Source of the DNA: Warburgia ugandensis
Lineage: Eukaryota; Streptophyta; Magnoliopsida; Canellales; Canellaceae
NCBI GenBank assembly: GCA_035236585.1
Contig: CP141137.1
Location: 44,910,057 to 44,974,056, forward strand
Reading direction: 5' to 3'
Length of the DNA stretch: 64,000 bases
Shown: positions 55,902-64,000 of the stretch, piece by piece
Numbering within the stretch: the first letter of the stretch is position 1
How the letters are laid out: every line of letters begins with the position of its first letter
The notes under the pieces: model-generated
What the model saw: only the letters and a program-made list of their open reading frames with translations
Databases searched by the model: none
What the model was told of the DNA's origin: nothing
Translations under genes and position numbers: made by a program

Positions 55902-58900
55902 TAGTTATTCATGTATCGGGCCCATATAGGCCGACGTCACAGCAGCATTTCAAATCATACTTTTTATAGTGTCAGAATGGGGTGGTAATTGTTCTACGTT
56001 TGGTAGTCGAAACATATGGGCAATTAATTATAGGTTAATTGACACTTGCATATGTGTGTACAGGGTGAATATGGATGTACTTACTTTTTATGGGTTGATC
56101 GTGTTTATGGAAGAGATTTGGATCAACAGGAAGCAACATCATCAATGACCAGAAGGCTTACGCCCAAGAGAGAACCATTGACAAACATACCCTCACTACC
56201 AAGACTGAAATCACAACTGATGCCTCATGGAGATCATGTCAATGAACAACTGATGAGTGTCATATATTTATTTTGCATTCTGTGCAGTTTACTTGTATTG
56301 CAACTTTGCAGATAAGTATGGAGGGAGAGGAACTAGAACTTACGGCAATGTTACTAAATTGCTATAGAGGAGACATGTTCTTGTAAATTTTGTTTGGTGA
56401 ATCATTGAATGAAATGTGGATTTAGGTCCTGCAAAACTTCCCTTTCCAACTTGTGGCAACAATGGCATTATGACTATGGAATATTCAATGTTCTGACAAC
56501 TCCAATGATTTTGCCTTCATGCCATCCATCGACATTAAAACTGAAATAAGATTCTTCCATATCATGTGTGCATAACTCGTCCTCTAGATGGGCACACATA
56601 TTGCAAAATATTTGAGCCTAACCAGAATAAGATCCTTGTGGTGAGATCATCTACTAAGAGTTTCATTGTTCAGGTAGAGAGACTTTTGTTGTTTTCCTAT
56701 AGCCCCATGGAGCAAGACGTCTATCTCAGACCATTCAACAGTAGGTGCAAGAAGAAGGGAATAGTTTACACTAACTGGGTTAATGGCTGGGGCTTTTGAT
56801 GGCAAAGTTCAGTTCAATTCTGATGCTACACGCACGTATCTCGTTGAAATCAAAGTAGTAATATGGCACTAGCAGTGCGCAATCAAAGAGATAGGCGAAA
56901 TGTTTCTTTTATGTCTTCCCAGATCTAAAATTCCTGTTAGATGAGATCCTGAACATCTTCCCATGTAAAGGCATCGTGACAAGGACCTAATGGATCTTAA
57001 AAGTTTATTGTTTAGTAAATGCTTCGACATCAACAACTATATTTGCCTCAGGTATGCTTGCATTTGTGCACTTACATTGTTGTTTTCTTTTATAGAAGGG
57101 TTCTGAAATTTTTGTATTGCAACCAAAAAAAAAAGAAGAAATAGCCAAACAAAAAGTAAATCTTCACATTGAGGGACATAAATCAAGATTTCTATGCGAG
57201 AAGATATGAAATCGCAATTGAATACAATCAGATGTTTACTGCATCTCTTCTTTACAATATTTCTTGCAGTAATGAGTATCTTTATAGCCTATTAATAGTC
57301 AGTACTGTACTTGAGGATGAACCACATTCATTGTCATTAAGGGACACTGTTGATCGATCGAGCTTGATTAACCATGGTAAATTGATATCTAGTAGTAGTT
57401 GAGCCCACGTGTGAAGATGACCTTTGCATCTAACTACCTCGACAAATGTTCCTTCCATTGATGGCTTCCTGCTGGGTGCCTCTCACATGTCTCAGGCCTT
57501 TACTTTGCTGCACTGTGAGAAATGGATTCTGCATACATTGGGTGTGGAAATGTTAAAGGAACTTTTGTTGGATCTGGTGTGGACACATTGAAAAAATAAT
57601 GGGGGCTGCTCTGTGCCGTGGTAAATGAGTACTCCTTGAAGTGTCCACTGTGGACTCTTGGGCTCAAATTAGTCACTGAGATCCATGGCTCTTAGAACTT
57701 CCTCTTGATTCAAAGAGATCCATCTCCTCAATCTTATTTTTCCCTCCATCCTTCTGTCCATGTCCTAAAATGTTAGCAAAGCAGATGAAGAATAATGGAA
57801 GGAACCAATGAAATTGGTTTACTGCTCTTTCAGGTTAACTACACAACAGGGAAAATTTGCAATTGTAGATACATACAACAATAGAATGAGGTGTGGATTG
57901 ATCAGCTTAAGTTGGTTTGAAGACAGCACCTTAAAACTGCAAAGAGAAATTAGACTAGTACATACAAGTAATGTATGCTAAAATGAAATTGACAACTAGT
58001 GTTTCAATGGAAACTTATATAAGTTGCAATAGATTCCATATGGGAGAATGGGCTCTAGCTAAAATGAAATGGGAAAAGAAACAAAAAAACCAAAAATGTC
58101 CATGGCTTAAACTTCATGATTTTATAGTTGGATGGTTCTCTATGGGATGGAGCCATAGAATGTAAGAAAGTTCACATTTGTTTGTTCTGTTTAGGAAGAG
58201 AGAGCCGTCTATGATTAGCTTAAAATGCCAGTTACATGTTAGATATAGAGATTTGGTACAATACGAATAGAACCTTCTATGATCAGCTTAACCATAATGA
58301 ATACTTGAAACATGCTTATCTACTATGCTGGCATCCTCCAACATAAGATGACAAACAAATGTGTCTAACCCTAGCTTGTTTAGCTTGCTCACACCAATAC
58401 CTTTGTCTTCAAAGACCTGATCTCTATATTATGAAAGTTAGCTAAACTACAAGCTCTAGAAAAATTACACAGTAGATTCTTAGAAAAAACACTTACCTTC
58501 AAATCCTCAATTGATTACAACCCAGTTGGATATACTCTTGACTAGTATAGTATACACTTATCTTCTCTTCTCAATCCTCAGAACATGTAACATCTGCTAT
58601 AATAAAAGCTACAAACAAATGGCAAGATTAGTATCCACGTAGGTCATTCAAAACAAGTGAAAACATAAATAGAAAATACTTAATTGCAGTTTATGAAACA
58701 TTATGTACTTATCTTCTATAGAATCCAATGTATATTGTTAAATATGCAATTGAGTACTAATAATTCCACCTCTCTTGAGTGGCACCTAGAAATTCATTGC
58801 TCTCTACTAACTTATCCTTTTGAAAAAATTAAGTATTTAAAGAATGACCATCAAAACATATGCATATTTGAATGGTGTGGGAAGTACTTACCACATTGTT
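55902..58900. other. Intergenic DNA; one possible GRF-type zinc-finger scrap
   Basis: At 56071-56130, after an acceptor-like GTGTGTACAG, one frame reads GEYGCTYFLWVDRVYGRDLD, similar to the second half of plant GRF zinc fingers (GxCxFFxWxD). Nothing around it completes the domain. Open frames 56566-56799, 57169-57402, 57971-58165 and 58684-59094 carry no motif I recognise (the last is antisense to transposase knuckles). No transposon ends were seen. Confidence 0.35.
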
Positions 58901-58926
58901 TTAAAGTAAATACATACCTTCTATGG

Positions 58927-59130
58927 ACATATCCTACTATTGTGTCCCAAATTGCCACAATTACCACACTGTCATGGCTTCTTATTCGGACCATCTATGG
59001 AATCTTGCATTACTTGTTGATGTGCCACTTCAACTTAGTATATAGGTATCACCTCTATTACATGTGTGGTCAAATCTCCTCCCTTGCTGCATGATTTGGT
59101 GTTATGTCCTCATTTGCCACAAGTACCACA
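58927..59130 (-). pseudogene. Mutator-like transposase C-terminal zinc knuckles
   Basis: Minus strand: CGTCGK then stop then GHNTKSC (59130-59089) and CGNCGNLGHNSRIC (58968-58927), two CX2CX4HX4C knuckles of the GHN type found at the C-terminus of plant MULE/FAR1-related transposases, where they contact DNA. The similarity of the two and their 162-bp spacing suggest a local duplication. The rest of the gene would lie to the right but is cut by the CACTA terminus at 59147. Confidence 0.55.
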
Positions 59131-59146
59131 TGTTTTGTTGTCTCTT

Positions 59147-59710
59147 CACTACTACACAGGGGACTTTTAAAGTCGGTAAAAAGTGATAATATAGTTGCTT
59201 ATGAAGGGACTTCTACTGAGGCGACTTGGAAAGTCATCAAGTTTTCAAGTCATTTTTCCTAAAAATGACTTCAAAAGACATTTACTTTGAAAGTCACTTA
59301 AATAAAAATGACTTCTAAAGTCATCAACGTTAGGAGTTGTTTTATTCTAAGTGATTTCAAAAGCAACCAAATATTAGTTGACACAACCAAATATTAGTTG
59401 ACTTTTGAAGTTGCTTAGAAAAAAATGACTTCTAAAGTTGAAGACTTTACAAGTCGTCTACGGATAAGTGACTTCAAAAGAATTTCAATTGGATGAACTT
59501 TTAAAGTCGCTTATATAAAAATGACTTCAAATGCTTGTGACTTTAGGAGTCATTTTCCTGCAAGTGACTTCAAAAGTAAAAACATTTTAATAATTATATA
59601 ATTCATTTTAATAAGAAATTATCAACTTTTATAGTCATTTATGAAAAAATGACTTTAAAAATTGAAAATTATAAAGTCATTTTTTTTTCAAAAACGACTC
59701 TAAATTTTTT
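59147..59710. repeat. CACTA terminus and subterminal motif array
   Basis: AAGTGACTTCAAAAGTC-type motifs and their reverse forms (GACTTTNNAAGTC, TTTTNAAGTCAT, AAAATGACTT) recur about 20 times, in both orientations. Such arrays bind the small transposition protein (TnpA-like) in CACTA elements. Confidence 0.8.
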
Positions 59711-59743
59711 TTTTTTTTTACAAATTTGTTTTTTTGCTCCACC

Positions 59744-60200
59744 TCCTTATATACAATGAATAACAAACATATGATATTCAATCGATGTTTATAAATATTA
59801 AGAACCTATTTACAAGCAACGTTCATCCACTTTTTAATACACAATACCATGTATATATTAAAATACTTCAACCTCCACAAACACAAACACAAAAAACCAA
59901 TAACCACTACATTGCATTCACATCTTAATCTTTTGACACATTATCACCTATGCATACATTGAATAACAAACATTCTACATACCTAATACTTCAAACAATC
60001 TTTAAAAACATAAAAAACCAAACATCATATACACCTTCCATACACATTCCAAACCACCATCCACTACAATGCATCATCATCTTTCTTGATACATTACCAC
60101 CTATATATACATTGAATAACAAACATTCTATACACTTAACACAAACAAACTTTATAAACATAAAAAACCATACATCAAACATCATATATTCATCATTATC
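59744..60200. repeat. Three tandem copies with a 156-200 bp period
   Basis: TACATTGAATAACAAACATTCTA-like segments recur at about 59752, 59957 and 60113. The last two are preceded by ACATTA(T/C)CACCTAT and followed by AAAAACATAAAAAACCA-like sequence. They lie between the gene's stop and the terminal array. Confidence 0.7.
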
Positions 60201-60541
60201 TATCAACATCTATCTTGAAAATAATTTATATAAGAAACTACAACATATGCATTGTCTATGACATTCACATTCACTTCATTTGTAATTCCATACACATTTT
60301 AAGTAACCCTCTCATTCTTCATCTCGCAAAAGTTATATAATTCAACCGACACATATTCACTTCATGTTCAAACTCTAAATTTACTACATCCGTACTCCTT
60401 TATTCCCACACTTCAAATTTTCACCCATTCATTACTTAAGATGCAAATAGAGCAAATAATAAAATCTAAAGGAACACAAACAAATCAATGAAAAAAATAA
60501 TTTATTATGTATTTCAAGTCCAAGTAGTTACTTCAAGTAAT

Positions 60542-63500
60542 CTAATTGAAACTTGTTACATACTCAGCCCATTCATTCCGTATGTCATTGAGATTTATTC
60601 TCAAATAACTCTTCTTATTTGCCCACTCAGAAAGCACATTAGCCTGAAATAAAACATATTTAATTGAGCTAAATTTTTTTTAGCTAGATCTATAAAAACT
60701 GTAGAAAAATATAAGATTATGAAAAATAAAAAGTGTTCTTCCTTTTTTAAATGAGAGACAAGAATACAATCAAATATTAGGGTCCTCATGTACTTCAAGA
60801 CATAATACCCACACTCCCAATTAGATGGTTGTTTAGGGCACTATGTAACAGGAACAATAAAAAAGAACTCATAAATATCATTTTTAATAATGTAAGTTTA
60901 ATTAGTAATAACTTGGAGCAATTAACTTTTTCATATACCTTGACATTCTTCCACGTGAGTTTTGGTGGTTGTAAAGTCTCAATCACTGTAGCCCATTCTC
61001 ACTAAGTCCTACAAATTTAAATTTCAAATGCATTATAGATGAATAACAAATTACTATTTACACATAACACATGAAAAAATATAAATGCTTACTTATTTAT
61101 AATATCTGTGAGGGCAAGGCGGATGCACGCTCCACAAGAATCAAAAAATAAAGTATGACCACCATGCACATCCAAAATGCACAGCTTCTAATGAGACCTA
61201 CATAAACAATCATATGGATTGTAATGGAAGTTGACAATCTCTAAGTAAAGAATAAATTGGCAAGAAAACAAGAAAATTAAAACTTACCTGCTATTGTAGG
61301 GAATCATTAAGCCTTGTCCTTGAGAGAAGCAAAAGAAACATGGAAAAATATCCTTAATACACCTCTCAATTGGCCATTGCTCCGTCACTCCAGAAATGAT
61401 GTCAGGGTCAAGGAATTGGTAAAGTGTACCCTCACCCTCAAAAAGGCTAGTAGCATCATTTAAGAAGCTGCATAAAAGAAATAATTATTACATATATCAT
61501 TAAAATATAATATGTAATGAAATACCAAATGATTTACAAGCAAGTATGTGCATATACCCTATGTAGGAGACAATGTGAGGGTGCTCGAGCTGATCCCATA
61601 GGCAAACTTGTAATAGGTCCTTTGCCATAAGTGGCACTTTAACAACGTCCTCAGAAAGCACTCCCTACTTGATGTGTACATGATTGATTGTCGTTGATTA
61701 GACCATAAATTAACCTAAGGGATCGAAGCATGTTAGGTGGGACTTCCACACTCTCTTGAGTTGGCTATTGTAAAAGATGTAAAAAATTTCAGCTAAATAA
61801 TATAATATTAATCTATGAAGAGGGCTTAATTTATGATGAAAGAAAAACCAAAGATATATACATGTACCTATTCCATTGGTGCAGCAGCTAAAGGTGACAC
61901 TAGAATGGCTGCCAATCTCGATGCCTCATTTTGTTGCTTATTAATTGTATAGAGTTATTAAACAATTAAGTGAGGTCTTTAGTTAAAAAATATAAATGAG
62001 AAAGGTACGTAGTATGATAAGATACATACTGTGGACTCTATGGGAATGATTAGTGCCTCTGGCCAAGCTACATGATATGCAACTACCTCCCTAACGATTA
62101 TAATATTTTCCATTTCTAACGGGAATGGTAGGAAGGTATTAGCATTCAAAGCCATGATAATGGAGACCCACTTAGTATGTAGTGGCACACTAATTCTGTG
62201 TGAAACGTTTGATTCATGCTCATAGCATGAAACAACTTCCACGATGTTTTGATGGGAATCCAAGGTCAACAGGCATTGACCCACCTGCAAATCAAATATG
62301 CAATAGAGAGGTTGAGATATAGAATTATTACAAATGGACAACGAAAATTTATAATTTTATTAATATATATACCTCTTGGGTAGGAATTTCCTTTTCTATG
62401 GGAGGCAGATGTTCTTCATTATCTTCCTCATATGGGTAATTGCAGCTTGCATGTGATGGAGGTATAGCAGGGTACGATTATTGAGCAAGGGTTGAGGAAA
62501 AATCATCATACCTCCCTCATGCAGTAGTCTAAATAAATCACCCTTTATTTTCTCGACGAGCTCATTATAGGCCTTCTCATCATCTTGAAGTCTAGTTATA
62601 TGCCCTCCACCAAAGAATTTAGAAGGAACAACACCTTGACCTATGCCCCTAACATGACTAGGATGGTCTTGCTTATTGCCCATAGCCCTATACAGGATGT
62701 CATCCTTGGCAGCAGTGCTGCTTAAAGTTCCTGTAGTAACTCTTTCTCGAGTAAGAATGTCTTGCAAAATTTAATTATAAATACGTGATCATTTCATCTA
62801 ATTAATTGTAAAAAATTTATAGACAGGTGGAACCACTTACTATGCACAAAGCAATTTGTGCAGTAGCGTCATCCTACAAATTTGTTGCCAAAATACGCCA
62901 TCTTCCAAAGGATGGAGCAATCAATGGGTTCCATAGTCCCATCTTTTTTTTGCTGTCAAGTAAAGAAACTACATTGGTGAACATGTATATAACTATAGTA
63001 GCATTAAATTGAATAGGATAAATTGGCACAAAAACTTACTTCACGCTCTTCTAAATGAGTGTAGCCCATCCTAGATAGGTGGTGCTGCATATTTGTTTCA
63101 TACACCTTTCTTCCCCTTGCACTCTTCGCCTGTACATTTTTACATGCGTGATCAAGTGCACTAATTCAATGTTATATGTAAGTAAAAGAATGAAGCATCG
63201 TTTTTGCACATACCTCAAACTCGACAGAGGTGCAGTTTTATACAAATTCATTCCAAGCCTCCTGGTCAATGATGTCGGAGTCAATGAAAGGCATCATGTA
63301 CAGCCTTAATGGATCATTGACATTTGGAGCTATGTAATTGTGAACAAGGTAGTTCTTCTATTTTCTCCATTGCTCACCTGCCCCTTATAAAGCACGCGTC
63401 TTCTTGTCATTTGACACATCAAAGGTAGACTGCAAATTGAACACATCAAATTACTATATTTGAAAAATAAGAAAAGTTATAATGTAGATAATACATGTAC

Positions 63501-63824
63501 TTAATGTTTACATACCTTCACCATTTCGCATATTGAATCTTTTGTTAAGGATGGCACATATTTCCAATCCTGAAATGTGATAGGAACCATGCTTCTTGCT
63601 GTAGAGCAAAGGAAACTACCATAAGCAGGGGCACTTTTACCAATCTCTTGCCCTCTACTATTGTATTAGACAATTTCTTTAATTCTTTTTAACTTTCTCT
63701 TGATAACCTTGTCTATTGTTATTCGCACTCTGCCCTTTCTTTTTGGAGTAGTGCTCATGTTGGCCCCTTGTTCGTGCTCTTCAATATGGCTGTAATCTTC
63801 AATTTGATGTTCTTCTCGTTCCAT
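60542..63824 (-). pseudogene. CACTA-encoded protein: Transposase_24-like, DUF8039-like and Ulp1/C48-like parts
   Basis: Thirteen exons inferred from GT-AG signals, right to left: 63824-63516, 63429-63214, 63129-63040, 62953-62840, 62760-62373, 62284-62030, 61938-61870, 61764-61558, 61467-61288, 61197-61093, 61008-60939, 60840-60768, 60643-60542. The N-terminal part has YNSRGQEIGKSAPAYGSF, MVPITFQDWKYVP and QDHPSHVRGIGQGVVPSKFF, as in plant En/Spm Transposase_24 proteins. The 62284 exon has LPFPLEMENIIIVRE then AYHVAWPEALI, like DUF8039. The C-terminal part resembles Ulp1/C48 peptidases: GLMIPYNS then SH, LCILDVHGGHTLFFDS, CPKQPSNWECGYYVLKYM, ending INLNDIRNEWAEYV. His (beside a stop where Trp is expected), Asp and Cys of the triad are all present. 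In-frame stops (for example 63666, about 63398, 61190) and frame slips near 62870 and 61640 show it is broken here. Confidence 0.75.
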
Positions 63825-64000
63825 TGTTACTACAAAGAAACACTCAATGATATTAGAACAAAAAAGGCTATGTAATGAATTTAAAGAAACCAAACTGATG
63901 TCCTTGATAAACATAGTTTAAGTAAAAAAATAATTAAAGGAGACTCCGTCTCCATCCATTCACATAAACATACAATATCTAACATACTCGATAAACTAAC

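Larger units (their letters stand above)
59147..64000 (-). mobile_element. CACTA (En/Spm) transposon, runs off the right edge
   Basis: Terminus CACTACTACACAGGGGACTT at 59147, followed by a dense subterminal array (59165-59700), a tandem array (59744-60200) and a minus-strand gene (63824-60542). Only one end is in the window, so length, the second terminus and a possible tnp2-type DDE transposase gene are unknown. Confidence 0.8.

Noticed and set aside
55331..55912. 130-residue plus-strand and 168-residue minus-strand frames overlapping the GTPase
   Set aside because: Shadows caused by the high GC of exon 1; the GTPase frame has the motifs and splice signals.

Overview
The window is nuclear DNA from a large, repeat-rich flowering-plant genome. 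The evidence is plant-type families throughout: long-LTR Ty3/gypsy chromoviruses primed by initiator tRNA-Met, L1 LINEs with a zf-RVT and RNase H tail, an RTE-clade LINE with a (GAT)n tail, Au SINEs, a CACTA (En/Spm) transposon, and two plant gene families with GT-AG introns. Species cannot be fixed from sequence alone; a magnoliid or other woody dicot is a guess. By eye at least three quarters of the window is transposon-derived and almost everything is broken. Only one host gene looks intact.

Layout. 1-2200: diverged tandem repeats, a hairpin array and a GGGTCA-type repeat. 2200-10773: remnant of a Ty3/gypsy element (E1), interrupted in pol by a near-full-length RTE LINE (3026-5982) and ending in a 3.5 kb 3' LTR. 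10774-13307: an L1 LINE on the minus strand (L1a), caught between two LTRs. 13308-20668: a second LTR of the same family as E1, split by a solo LTR of another family (15472-19308), itself carrying a truncated RTE: three nested levels. 20667-25570: another RTE scrap, an L1 (L1b), an inverted LTR scrap and a further L1 (L1c). 25800-35496: a minus-strand Ty3/gypsy element (D). Its 5' LTR has been swollen by an Au SINE, an RTE insertion with perfect target duplications and a 0.6 kb foreign block with a 40-bp triplicate repeat. 35497-41000: L1 tails, a second Au SINE and featureless DNA.

41003-43664: an RNA exonuclease 4-like gene with promoter-like TATA box and recognisable exons, but with stop codons in the exonuclease domain, so a pseudogene or null allele; a 46-bp RTE stub sits in its third intron. 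44185-53650: the best preserved Ty3/gypsy chromovirus (E), with 5' LTR, primer site, gag, protease, RT, RNase H, integrase, chromodomain-like tail, polypurine tract and a truncated 3' LTR. 54190-55704 (minus): an intact two-exon gene for a membrane-anchored P-loop GTPase, the one convincing functional gene. 58927-59130: C-terminal zinc knuckles of a Mutator-like transposase, cut by a CACTA element that runs from 59147 off the right edge. The CACTA element carries a 13-exon minus-strand gene with Transposase_24-like, DUF8039-like and Ulp1/C48 protease-like parts. The C48 His, Asp and Cys are all still visible although the gene has stops.

Two themes link the regions. First, insertions can be ordered in time by nesting and by target duplications, including one comparison where the two LTRs of element D give the filled and the empty site of the same RTE insertion. 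Second, unrelated long LTRs share an architecture, including a terminal hairpin in which paired bases have changed together.
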